Of a stretch of DNA of 64,000 nt, positions 51,734-59,781 are shown in pieces (the first letter of the stretch is position 1; every line of letters starts with the position of its first letter). A program made the position numbers and the translations under genes. Origin of the DNA: Bacillus_P idriensis_A (GTDB lineage: Bacteria; Bacillota; Bacilli; Bacillales; Bacillaceae); NCBI RefSeq assembly GCF_050483325.1, contig NZ_JBCMYF010000033.1:1-64000 (forward strand). The letters are read 5' to 3'. Under the pieces are notes generated by a model. It was not told the origin of the DNA and did not search any database. It worked only from the letters and a program-made list of their open reading frames with translations.

Positions 51734-51766
51734 GAACAAGACGACAAATGTCTTGTTCTTTTTTTA
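51734..51766 (+). terminator. Terminator of the pilus operon
   Basis: GAACAAGAC (51734-51742) pairs perfectly with GTCTTGTTC (51750-51758), followed by a run of seven T residues. Confidence 0.92.
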
Positions 51767-51825
51767 TTTTCATATGCTAGCATGGAATTCAGATACGAGA
51801 ATCGTTTCAGATAGGCGGTGTTGAA

Positions 51826-52863
51826 TTGGACAAGCAGCAGGCTAATGCAATTAAGATCAAGATTAATGGGGAAGAACGCAAACTGAAGAGCGTGAAGCAG
51901 CCGAAAAAGAAACCGGAAGAAACCGAACATGATGAGGCATCTCTGGATTTTCCTGTTCTGAGCTGGGATGAGAAAGTGCTGGCTGAGAAAGAAGTTGCCG
52001 CTTCTGGTGCAGAGAAAGAGGATGAATTTTCTTGGGTTTTGCCTGAGGATGACGGTGAAGTATTTCAGGATGATCCAAAAGTAGTTACTGCTAAAAAATC
52101 ATCGTCAAAGGGGAAAGTGTCCCCATACTTCGGCATAGGCAGAAAGAATTCGCTCAGCACCTATCCATTTAAACAATATGCGGTTACCATCATTCTTGCA
52201 ATCGTGCTCGGAGTGAGCTTTGGATTTGTTGCACTGAATTTTATTTCAAATGAGGATTTGCCGGCAGCCCTGCAGCAGGCTGGCGCTGAGACAGAGCAAG
52301 CATCCTCCCAACCGGATTCTAAGGATGGCGCGGCAGGTTCAGGGGAAGCTTCAGCTGATTTTCAGCTGTTCTTCGCTCAAATCGGAAAGTTTTCAACGGA
52401 GGACGGGGCAAAAACTACAGCTTCTGAGCTAAAAAGCAAAGGGTTCCCTGCAATAGCCGTTGAAGAAGAGGGATCATACTTTGTGTATGGCGGCGTCGGA
52501 AATGCCAAACAGGAAACAGATGGGTTAAGCAATGTGTACAAAACGAGCGCCATTGAACCATGGAGCGGGAAAAGTGCTGTTTTTTCAATGAAAACAAGTG
52601 AAGATGCAAGTGCCCTTATCAATCATTTTAAATCGTTAGTAACTTTATCTTCCTCTGCTGCTGCAGGTCAGACAGATGGAATTGAGTCTGAAGCTGATGC
52701 GATTGCGGCAGAACTGAACAAGCTCAAACCGAAAGATGAAAATCTTGCAGCTGTCAAAAAAGAGCTGACTGATGTTTCCAAGCTTCTAAAAGAAGATGTA
52801 ACCGATAAAACAGGGTGGGCCGCCCAGCAGAAGCTTATGGATCTCTTGCTGACTTTAAAATGA
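51826..52863 (+). CDS. spoIIB: Stage II sporulation protein SpoIIB
   Basis: SpoIIB helps septal peptidoglycan thinning at the start of engulfment. The 345 residues (332 in B. subtilis) have a charged cytoplasmic head, one membrane span (about 118-140), and a SPOR-type domain (about 180-265) that would bind denuded septal peptidoglycan. The start is TTG with AGGCGGTG upstream. In B. subtilis it lies between comC and maf; here it lies between the pilus block and maf. Confidence 0.9.
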   Translation: MDKQQANAIKIKINGEERKLKSVKQPKKKPEETEHDEASLDFPVLSWDEKVLAEKEVAASGAEKEDEFSWVLPEDDGEVFQDDPKVVTAKKSSSKGKVSPYFGIGRKNSLSTYPFKQYAVTIILAIVLGVSFGFVALNFISNEDLPAALQQAGAETEQASSQPDSKDGAAGSGEASADFQLFFAQIGKFSTEDGAKTTASELKSKGFPAIAVEEEGSYFVYGGVGNAKQETDGLSNVYKTSAIEPWSGKSAVFSMKTSEDASALINHFKSLVTLSSSAAAGQTDGIESEADAIAAELNKLKPKDENLAAVKKELTDVSKLLKEDVTDKTGWAAQQKLMDLLLTLK

Positions 52864-52897
52864 GGATTGTCCTAATTTTTAGGGCAATCTTTTTTTA
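52864..52897 (+). terminator. Terminator of spoIIB
   Basis: GATTGTCCTA pairs with TAGGGCAATC (one G-U) around a short loop and is followed by seven T residues. Confidence 0.88.
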
Positions 52898-52939
52898 TTG
52901 TTTTGCGAAAGTTGCGGTGAAGTAAATAATGTTATCTGC

Positions 52940-53036
52940 GGCAAGCGTAAGCGCCTAGATCATTGCAAAATGAATCCGCCCAAAAAGTCGGGACCAGGGC
53001 TTTGCTGTGATCTGACCAAGGTGCTTGCGCTTTTGA
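52940..53036 (+). repeat. Dispersed long-hairpin repeat between spoIIB and maf
   Basis: GCGTAAGCGCCTAGATCA pairs with TGATCT and AGGTGCTTGCGC at the other end, with an inner GCCC/GGGC arm. The ending TGCTTGCGCTTTTGATC matches the family. It is followed by the TATCAGAATTTATATGTG string (53042-53059), which also precedes copy 1. Confidence 0.72.
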
Positions 53037-53043
53037 TCTTGTA

Positions 53044-53130
53044 TCAGAATTTATATGTGTAATCCTTCACTGGCAAGTTGAATCCTACCCCGCGAAACCG
53101 AATAACGATATGGGAGGGTAAGATTCCCAT
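53044..53130 (-). CDS. Candidate 28-residue micro-ORF
   Basis: On the minus strand GGGGAGG (53143-53137) stands 6 bases before an ATG that opens 28 codons, giving MGILPSHIVIRFRGVGFNLP and a short tail ending YKF. I do not recognise it. The coding strand also contains a stem (53081-53091 with 53114-53124). No promoter was found on this strand, so the ribosome site could be chance. Confidence 0.25.
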   Translation of the reverse strand: MGILPSHIVIRFRGVGFNLPVKDYTYKF

Positions 53131-53208
53131 GGATAACCTCCCCTATAAATAAAAACAAGCGGGCTTTCGCGCTTGCCCATTTATTCTGCAAAATCGGATT
53201 TTTCCTAT

Positions 53209-53237
53209 TTGTGTATCCCTTCAGTGTTTGCTACGAT
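53209..53237 (+). promoter_or_regulatory. SigA promoter of maf-radC
   Basis: TTGTGT (53209-53214) and TACGAT (53232-53237) are 17 bases apart, with TG one base before the -10 (extended -10). Confidence 0.65.
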
Positions 53238-53281
53238 ACGAGTGTATCTCCCTTTTAAACCGAATGAAAGGATGTTGAAGG

Positions 53282-53854
53282 ATGGAGCAGCACCTTATTT
53301 TGGCATCAGGTTCTCCGCGCAGAAAAGAACTGCTTGAGAATGTTCGTGTGCCTTTTACAGTTGTAATCAGTGATGTAGAAGAAGTTGTGGATCCGAAGCT
53401 TCCGCCTTCTGAGGTTGTGATGTCGCTTGCAGAGCAAAAAGCTGCAGCCGTTGCAGACCGTTTTAATGAATCATTTGTTCTTGGAGCAGATACCATTGTT
53501 GTATATGATGGAGAAGTTTTAGGGAAGCCGGCCAATACTGAAGAAGCAAAGCGGATGCTGACTAAATTATCAGGCAATACTCACCAGGTTTTAACGGGAG
53601 TTGCCATTCTTTTTGAAAACGAAAAAATCCTGTTTTATGAACAGACAGATGTTACTTTCTGGACGATTACAGATGAAGAGATTGAAGATTACATCGAAAC
53701 AGAGGAGCCGATGGATAAAGCGGGATCCTATGGAATTCAAGAGCTCGGTTCCCTCTTTGTAAAAGAAATAAAAGGTGACTATTTTTCTGTTGTGGGATTG
53801 CCTGTCGCACGCACGGTCAAAGAGCTGAAGAAAGCAGGATTTTCGCTTAAGTAA
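53282..53854 (+). CDS. maf: Maf-family nucleoside triphosphate pyrophosphatase
   Basis: Maf hydrolyses dTTP/UTP-type or modified nucleotides and in Bacillus its excess blocks septation. The N-terminal LASGSPRRKELL motif, the GADTIV motif with its catalytic Asp and the KAGSYGIQ segment are all intact. 190 residues. Between spoIIB and radC, as in B. subtilis. Confidence 0.95.
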   Translation: MEQHLILASGSPRRKELLENVRVPFTVVISDVEEVVDPKLPPSEVVMSLAEQKAAAVADRFNESFVLGADTIVVYDGEVLGKPANTEEAKRMLTKLSGNTHQVLTGVAILFENEKILFYEQTDVTFWTITDEEIEDYIETEEPMDKAGSYGIQELGSLFVKEIKGDYFSVVGLPVARTVKELKKAGFSLK

Positions 53855-53891
53855 AGGATGAAGCAGAGAGGGAAATAGGAGGAGACGACGA

Positions 53892-54575
53892 TTGGAAGCT
53901 TTAAAAATCCATGATTTCCCTGAAGAAGACAGGCCGCGTGAACGATTGATCAACGACGGTCCTGAAAGTCTTGCAAATCACGAGCTGCTTGCTATTTTGC
54001 TTAGAACAGGTTCAAAAAAGGAATCTGTTCTGCAGCTTTCAAACAGACTCCTCACTCACTTTGAGGGTTTAAGGTATCTTAAAGAAGCATCGGTTGGGGA
54101 ACTGACAAGCATCTCTGGAATAGGGGAAGCGAAGGCCGTGCAGATTCTCGCAGCTCTTGAATTGGGCAGAAGAATCAACCGCCTCACTTATGAAGACAGA
54201 TATGTCATCAAGTCTCCTCAAGATGGTGCCAATTATGTAATGGAAGAAATGCGGTTTTTATCACAGGAGCATTTCGTTTGCCTCTATTTAAATACGAAAA
54301 ACCAAGTGCTTCACAAACAAACGGTTTTTATCGGCAGCCTGAATGCCTCGATTGTCCATCCCCGCGAAGTGTATAAAGAAGCTCTGAAACGCTCGGCAGC
54401 TTCGATTATCTGCATCCATAATCACCCCTCGGGAGACCCTACTCCAAGCCGCGAAGACATCGAAGTCACAAAAAGGTTAACAGAGTGTGGTAAAATGTTA
54501 GGGATAGAGCTTTTGGACCATCTTATTATCGGTGAACAAAAATATGTGAGTTTAAAAGAAAAAGGATATTTGTAA
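53892..54575 (+). CDS. radC: RadC/YsxA-family JAMM-domain protein
   Basis: The 227 residues hold a helix-hairpin-helix region (ELTSISGIGEAKAVQ, about 70-85) and a JAB1/MPN metalloprotein domain with the zinc motif HNHPSGDPTPSREDIE. The family was first linked to DNA repair, but its reaction is not established. The start is TTG, behind AGGAGGAG. It follows maf after 37 bases. Confidence 0.93.
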   Translation: MEALKIHDFPEEDRPRERLINDGPESLANHELLAILLRTGSKKESVLQLSNRLLTHFEGLRYLKEASVGELTSISGIGEAKAVQILAALELGRRINRLTYEDRYVIKSPQDGANYVMEEMRFLSQEHFVCLYLNTKNQVLHKQTVFIGSLNASIVHPREVYKEALKRSAASIICIHNHPSGDPTPSREDIEVTKRLTECGKMLGIELLDHLIIGEQKYVSLKEKGYL

Positions 54576-54588
54576 CACTTTTATTTTT

Positions 54589-54606
54589 GCGTAATTACGC
54601 TATAAT
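54589..54606 (+). promoter_or_regulatory. Palindrome next to a -10 box before mreB
   Basis: GCGTAATTACGC (54589-54600) is a perfect 12-base palindrome directly followed by TATAAT (54601-54606). No -35 at 16-18 bases is good (TTTTAT at best). TATGAG/CTCATA (54612-54634) adds a hairpin in the leader. A promoter for mreB with an overlapping operator is likely but unproven. Confidence 0.45.
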
Positions 54607-54695
54607 AATGTTTATGAGTTTTTTTAGTTCTCATATGACCATGTGAAAATAAATAGTAGAAAGTAATTCGGTTTTTAGAAAGGGAGATACATCTG

Positions 54696-55718
54696 ATGTT
54701 TGGAATTGGGACAAGAGACCTTGGTATAGATTTGGGTACAGCAAATACCCTTGTTTTCGTTAAAGGAAAAGGAATTGTGGTTCGTGAGCCTTCTGTAGTA
54801 GCGATGCAGACAGACACTAAGTCCATCGTAGCAGTAGGAAACGACGCAAAAAATATGATTGGACGCACACCGGGAAATGTTGTGGCGCTCCGTCCGATGA
54901 AAGACGGCGTCATTGCCGATTATGAAACAACCGCATCAATGATGAAGTATTACATAAAACAAGCAACAAAAGGTAAAGGTGTTTTCGCAAGCAAGCCTTA
55001 TGTTATGGTCTGTGTTCCTTCCGGCATTACAGCAGTAGAAGAGCGAGCAGTTATTGATGCGACAAGACAAGCAGGCGCACGTGATGCTTATACGATTGAA
55101 GAGCCGTTTGCAGCTGCAATCGGTGCGAATCTTCCTGTTTGGGAACCGACTGGAAGCATGGTTGTTGATATTGGCGGAGGCACGACAGAAGTGGCGATTA
55201 TTTCTCTTGGAGGAATCGTTACGTCACAGTCTATCCGCGTTGCCGGTGACGAAATGGACGATGCTATTGTCAACTATATCCGCAAAACATATAACTTAAT
55301 GATCGGCGACCGTACTTCAGAATCTATTAAAATGGAAATTGGTTCTGCAGGGTCTGCTGAAGGTGTCGATAATATGGACATTCGCGGCCGCGATCTGCTG
55401 ACAGGACTTCCAAAAACAATTGAAATTACCGCTAAAGAAATTGCAGAAGCTTTGCGTGATACGGTCAATTCGATTGTTGATTCTGTAAAAAATACACTTG
55501 AAAAAACACCGCCTGAGCTTGCGGCGGATATTATGGACCGCGGCATTGTTCTTACTGGAGGCGGAGCTTTGCTTCGCAACATCGATAAAGTGATCAGCGA
55601 AGAAACAAATATGCCTGTTTTAATTGCAGAAAACCCGCTTGATTGTGTTGCAATCGGTACAGGGAAAGCTCTTGAGCATATTCATTTGTTCAAAACAAAA
55701 GCAAGAGACAGCCGCTAA
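54696..55718 (+). CDS. mreB: Rod shape-determining protein MreB
   Basis: Bacterial actin that guides lateral wall synthesis. The 340 residues show the N-terminal GIDLGTANTLVF phosphate loop, the VVDIGGGTTEVAIISLGG loop and the C-terminal LTGGGALLRNID adenosine motif. AAAGGGAG precedes the ATG. It heads mreB-mreC-mreD. Confidence 0.97.
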   Translation: MFGIGTRDLGIDLGTANTLVFVKGKGIVVREPSVVAMQTDTKSIVAVGNDAKNMIGRTPGNVVALRPMKDGVIADYETTASMMKYYIKQATKGKGVFASKPYVMVCVPSGITAVEERAVIDATRQAGARDAYTIEEPFAAAIGANLPVWEPTGSMVVDIGGGTTEVAIISLGGIVTSQSIRVAGDEMDDAIVNYIRKTYNLMIGDRTSESIKMEIGSAGSAEGVDNMDIRGRDLLTGLPKTIEITAKEIAEALRDTVNSIVDSVKNTLEKTPPELAADIMDRGIVLTGGGALLRNIDKVISEETNMPVLIAENPLDCVAIGTGKALEHIHLFKTKARDSR

Positions 55719-55753
55719 TTGTGAAATAAACATTAAGAGGGTGTAAAAGTCAC

Positions 55754-56647
55754 ATGCCACAGTTTTTCTTGAATAAACGTCTTATCTTGTTGCTGGTCAG
55801 TATCATCTTTTTAGTGGCATTGATTGGGTATTCTTTAAAAGAAGACAGACAGCTAACATGGCCGGAACAATTTGTAAAAGATTCAACAGGACTATTCCAA
55901 ACTGTTTTTCATAAGCCCGCACAATATGTAGCGGGCTTCTTTGAGAATGTCGGCGATTTGAAAAATACATATGAAGAAAATAAATTGCTTAAAAGCAAAA
56001 TTGACGAGCATATGAAAATAGAGACCGAGCTTCAAGAGCTGAAACGGGATAACGAAAAGCTCCGGGCTGAAATCGGTGCAGAAGAATCGCTTCGGAAATA
56101 TAATCCAATCGTAGCCACTCTAATTGCAAGAAATCCGGATCCTGGCCGCTGGTTTGACTTGATTACGATTGATAAGGGATCACAGCACGGCATCCAAAAG
56201 GACATGGCCGTTATTACGGATAAAGGATTAATCGGAAAAATAAAAAATACGTCCAAATTCAATTCTACCGTTCAGCTATTAAGCTCTCCGGACCGTAAAA
56301 ACCGGATTGCAGCTGAAATACAGGGCAAAGAAGGGCAGCCAAATATTTTCGGATTGATCGAAGGATATGATGAGAAGAAAAAAGCGCTGCTCCTAAAAAA
56401 AATTGAATCTGATGTCAAGATCGAAAAAGGGCAGAAGGTGGTCACCTCCGGAAGCAGCGGAATCTTTCCCGAAGGCCTTGTCATTGGGGAAGTTCTGGAA
56501 GTAGAGCCTGATTCATACGGACTCTCGCAAATGGCCTACATTAAGCCTGAAGCTGATCTTTATGATATTGACCGTGTTTTTGTTACAGATCGAGTGAAAG
56601 AAACGATTGATATCGATAATATGGATCCAGAGGAGGAGGAAGAATAA
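55754..56647 (+). CDS. mreC: Rod shape-determining protein MreC
   Basis: A membrane-anchored scaffold of the elongasome. One membrane span (about 8-27), a coiled coil (about 70-110) and the MreC double beta-barrel (about 120-275) are seen in 297 residues; the tail is acidic (DNMDPEEEEE). Its stop overlaps mreD (TAATG). Confidence 0.95.
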   Translation: MPQFFLNKRLILLLVSIIFLVALIGYSLKEDRQLTWPEQFVKDSTGLFQTVFHKPAQYVAGFFENVGDLKNTYEENKLLKSKIDEHMKIETELQELKRDNEKLRAEIGAEESLRKYNPIVATLIARNPDPGRWFDLITIDKGSQHGIQKDMAVITDKGLIGKIKNTSKFNSTVQLLSSPDRKNRIAAEIQGKEGQPNIFGLIEGYDEKKKALLLKKIESDVKIEKGQKVVTSGSSGIFPEGLVIGEVLEVEPDSYGLSQMAYIKPEADLYDIDRVFVTDRVKETIDIDNMDPEEEEE

Positions 56648-57165
56648 TGAACCGCATTCTCCTTCCTCTTTTGATCTTATTTATTTTTATTTCCGAAAGC
56701 ACATTTGTTGACCTGATTGAGCTTCCATTTACAAATGAGGACCAGGTCATCATTCCGCGCTTTGTTATGCTCTCAATCGTTTTTATCACAGCTTATCACA
56801 GTCAAAAATTAGGGCTGATTTACGGACTGGTTTTTGGACTCCTGCATGATATTGTGTATACAGAAATACTTGGTATTTACTTATTTGCCTATCCGTTATT
56901 CGCTTACTTAATTTCAAAAGCTTTAAAAGCACTGCAGGGAAATATGCTCGTTGTGCTTTTCTTGTCTTTGCTTGCTGTTACACTTTTGGAATTTTACTCA
57001 TATGGCATTCAAATGCTGATCGGCTACTCCAATTTGTCATTCTATGATTTTACTAATCTCAGGCTTTTGCCTACATTGGCTGCAAATTCGGTCGGGGCTG
57101 TTGTCCTGATTTATCCAATGAGCCGCTTTATATCGAGAATCAAAAGTGATTATCTGGATGACTAG
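56647..57165 (+). CDS. mreD: Rod shape-determining protein MreD
   Basis: A 172-residue membrane protein with five to six spans that works with MreC and RodA/PBP2. It begins inside the mreC stop. The GLIYGLVFGLLHDIVYTEILG region is typical of MreD. Confidence 0.93.
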   Translation: MNRILLPLLILFIFISESTFVDLIELPFTNEDQVIIPRFVMLSIVFITAYHSQKLGLIYGLVFGLLHDIVYTEILGIYLFAYPLFAYLISKALKALQGNMLVVLFLSLLAVTLLEFYSYGIQMLIGYSNLSFYDFTNLRLLPTLAANSVGAVVLIYPMSRFISRIKSDYLDD

Positions 57166-57312
57166 CGATTATTGATGAATCACATTCTGGAAAACGGCTA
57201 TCGCTGCGGCAGACATGTTGGATCATCAGCCGAATAATCAAAATTCTCTTATAAAAAAAAGAGGAAGATTGCATCTATCTGTCGAAATAGTATAGTCGTT
57301 GAGGTGAACGTC

Positions 57313-57996
57313 ATGAAGGCTCAGAAACAGCAATTTGTCACAATAAAAGGTACAAAAGATGGACTAACGCTGCATCTCGATGATTCATGTTCTTTTGAAG
57401 AACTGCTGAATGAACTTGAGCAAATGTTATCTTTAAAGCAATACATTCATGAAGACGGGCCATATATCACCGTTAGCGTTAAAGCGGGTAACCGTCTGCT
57501 TCATAAAAAACAGCAGGATCAAATTGAAGCTGTTATACAAAAAAAGCGGAATCTGGTTGTTGAAACGTTCGAAAGCAATGTTGTGACAAAAGATCATGCC
57601 CTGCAAATGAAAAAAGAAGCAGAGGTGGTCACGGTTGCTAAAATGATTCGATCCGGACAGGTTCTTAAAGTTGAAGGCGATTTGCTCCTGATCGGAGATG
57701 TTAACCCGGGCGGCACTGTTATTGCACGCGGAAACATTTTTATCATGGGAACGATTAGAGGCATTGCACATGCTGGATATAATGGAAACAAATCGGCTGT
57801 CATCGCCGCTTCGGTGATGAAACCGTCGCAAATCAGAATTTGTGACATCGTAAACCGTGCCCCTGATTATATTCAGTCAGAAAAGCACGAGATGGAATGT
57901 GCTTACATAGATGAAAGTGAAACAATCATCATTGATCGACTGCAGCAGTTGACTCATTTACGACCTAACTTGACAAGGTTTGAAGGAGGAATTTGA
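57313..57996 (+). CDS. minC: Septum site-determining protein MinC
   Basis: Blocks FtsZ assembly away from midcell. An N-terminal FtsZ-inhibiting domain (1-100) and a C-terminal beta-helix dimer domain (GDVNPGGTVIARGNIFIMG) make up 227 residues. The ATG at 57313 has GAGGTG 7 bases upstream; the GTG at 57304 overlaps that site. Two bases separate it from minD. Confidence 0.95.
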   Translation: MKAQKQQFVTIKGTKDGLTLHLDDSCSFEELLNELEQMLSLKQYIHEDGPYITVSVKAGNRLLHKKQQDQIEAVIQKKRNLVVETFESNVVTKDHALQMKKEAEVVTVAKMIRSGQVLKVEGDLLLIGDVNPGGTVIARGNIFIMGTIRGIAHAGYNGNKSAVIAASVMKPSQIRICDIVNRAPDYIQSEKHEMECAYIDESETIIIDRLQQLTHLRPNLTRFEGGI

Positions 57997-57998
57997 CC

Positions 57999-58805
57999 GT
58001 GGGTGAGGCTATCGTTATTACCTCTGGCAAAGGCGGAGTTGGCAAAACAACGACTTCTGCTAATTTAGGAACATCTTTAGCGATTTTAGGAAAACGTGTA
58101 TGTCTCATAGATACAGACATCGGCCTGCGAAACCTCGATGTTGTGATGGGGCTTGAGAACCGCATCATTTACGATTTAGTGGATGTTGTGGATGGCCGCT
58201 GTAAAATTCATCAGGCGCTTGTAAAAGATAAACGCTTTGAAGACAGGCTCTATTTGCTTCCTGCTGCGCAGACGAGTGATAAATCGGCTGTAAATCCTGA
58301 ACAGATGAAGAAGCTTGTAGATGAGCTTAAGCAAGACTATGACTATATTGTCATTGATTGTCCGGCAGGCATCGAGCAGGGGTTTAAAAACGCTGTTGCA
58401 GGTGCTGACAAGGCAATCGTTGTGACTACTCCTGAAATATCAGCAGTGCGTGATGCAGACCGCATTATCGGTTTGCTTGAGAAAGAAGAGGGCATTGAAC
58501 CGCCGAAGCTTGTCATCAACCGAATCCGCAACCATTTAATGAAAAATGGGGACATGCTTGATGTGGATGAGATTGTAACGCATCTTTCGATCGATTTAAT
58601 CGGAATTGTAGCGGACGATGATGATGTCATTAAGGCTTCAAATAATGGTGAACCGATCGCTATGGATTCAAACAACCGCGCTTCTATTGCATACCGGAAC
58701 ATCGCCCGACGGATTCTTGGAGAATCGATTCCGCTGCAATCATTAGAAGATGCAAATCCAGGAGTCTTTACAAAAATAAAACGCTTTTTCGGCGTTAGAG
58801 TATAA
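57999..58805 (+). CDS. minD: Septum site-determining protein MinD
   Basis: Membrane-associated ATPase that recruits MinC. It has the deviant Walker A motif GKGGVGKTTT (about 10-19) and a C-terminal amphipathic membrane-targeting helix (KIKRFFGVRV). The GTG at 57999 gives 268 residues, starts MGEAIVITS and follows GGAGG by 10 bases; an in-frame TTG at 57993 is too near the site. Confidence 0.96.
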   Translation: MGEAIVITSGKGGVGKTTTSANLGTSLAILGKRVCLIDTDIGLRNLDVVMGLENRIIYDLVDVVDGRCKIHQALVKDKRFEDRLYLLPAAQTSDKSAVNPEQMKKLVDELKQDYDYIVIDCPAGIEQGFKNAVAGADKAIVVTTPEISAVRDADRIIGLLEKEEGIEPPKLVINRIRNHLMKNGDMLDVDEIVTHLSIDLIGIVADDDDVIKASNNGEPIAMDSNNRASIAYRNIARRILGESIPLQSLEDANPGVFTKIKRFFGVRV

Positions 58806-58848
58806 GGATTCAAGATTAAGAGAGCAAAATTTTATCTTTCTTTTTATT

Positions 58849-58884
58849 AAAAGCAATCTCTGATTTTAGGAGATTGCTTTTTTT
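58849..58884 (+). terminator. Terminator of minCD
   Basis: AAGCAATCTC (58851-58860) pairs perfectly with GAGATTGCTT (58870-58879), followed by T residues. Confidence 0.93.
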
Positions 58885-58941
58885 ATATGAATTATACTGC
58901 TGATGCATTTCAAAAACTCGTGGATGACCATCCCAGGCTTG

Positions 58942-58970
58942 TCATATTCCATACGGACAAGGCATAAAAT
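58942..58970 (+). promoter_or_regulatory. SigE promoter of spoIVFA-spoIVFB
   Basis: TCATATT (58942-58948), 14 bases, then CATAAAAT (58963-58970) fits the SigE consensus well. spoIVF of B. subtilis is SigE dependent. Confidence 0.8.
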
Positions 58971-59004
58971 TGAGTAAATGTGATTCGAGGGGATGGGTGT
59001 TTCA

Positions 59005-59781
59005 ATGGGGAATCGAGCGGATGATTTGCGCAGGAGAATGGCAAAAAGAAAACGGGACCGCAATTTAGGAGCTGAGAGGGTAAAACCTCAAAAACAGCTG
59101 CCCGACCTAACATACACAGATGATGAAGAAAAATATGGAGGCTCCGCTTTTCACACGTATGATCCTGAAAGAGGCGGAGGCGGCTCCCACCCATTATTTA
59201 AACCGGATGTCTTTATGTTTAAACTGTTGATTGGAGCTTGTTTAGTTCTCGCGTCTGCCATCGTTTTTAAGAATGATTCGCCTCCATTTGAAAAAGTTCA
59301 GAGTGTGGTCTCAAGTACCTTTGAAGAGGAATTTCAGTTTGCGATGATTTCAAAGTGGTACGGTGATCAGTTTGGCGACCCGCTTGCCCTGATTAAAACT
59401 TCTGATCAGGCACCAAAGTCTGAAGATGCAGAATTCACAGCCCCTGCTTCAGGAAAAGTGCTTGAGACATTTGAAGATAATGGCCAGGGTGTGATGGTAG
59501 AAACGAGCAGCAACCTTGTAGAGGCAATGAATGAAGGGGTTGTTATTGAAATTGCTAATAAAGAAGACTCTGGTTTGACGGTTGTCGTTCAGCATGCAGA
59601 TTCAACCGAGAGCTGGTACGGCAATCTGGAGGAAGTGAATGTTTCCCTGTATGATTTTGTGGAAAGCGGAAAAGAAATCGGCAAAATCAAAGCGTCAGAA
59701 GACCAAAAAGGGACATATTATTTCGCTATAAAAAAGGGTGATCAATTTATCGACCCGATTCAGGTGATATCCTTTGACTAA
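59005..59781 (+). CDS. spoIVFA: SpoIVFA, regulator of the pro-SigmaK protease
   Basis: Holds SpoIVFB and BofA in a complex in the outer forespore membrane and is cut when the SpoIVB signal arrives. The 258 residues have a basic cytoplasmic head, one membrane span (about 70-87) and a C-terminal degenerate LytM/M23 domain (about 140-255, with FTAPASGKVLETFEDNGQG and YFAIKKGDQFIDPIQ). The ATG at 59005 gives a start (MGNRADDLRRRM) like that of B. subtilis; an ATG at 58993 lies against the ribosome site. Overlaps spoIVFB by 8 bases. Confidence 0.93.
   Translation: MGNRADDLRRRMAKRKRDRNLGAERVKPQKQLPDLTYTDDEEKYGGSAFHTYDPERGGGGSHPLFKPDVFMFKLLIGACLVLASAIVFKNDSPPFEKVQSVVSSTFEEEFQFAMISKWYGDQFGDPLALIKTSDQAPKSEDAEFTAPASGKVLETFEDNGQGVMVETSSNLVEAMNEGVVIEIANKEDSGLTVVVQHADSTESWYGNLEEVNVSLYDFVESGKEIGKIKASEDQKGTYYFAIKKGDQFIDPIQVISFD

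Noticed and set aside
57270..57297. TTGCAT and TATAGT as a SigA promoter for minC
   Set aside because: The start point would fall at about 57304, inside the minC ribosome site (57300-57306), so the message would lack it. minCD is more likely read from upstream.
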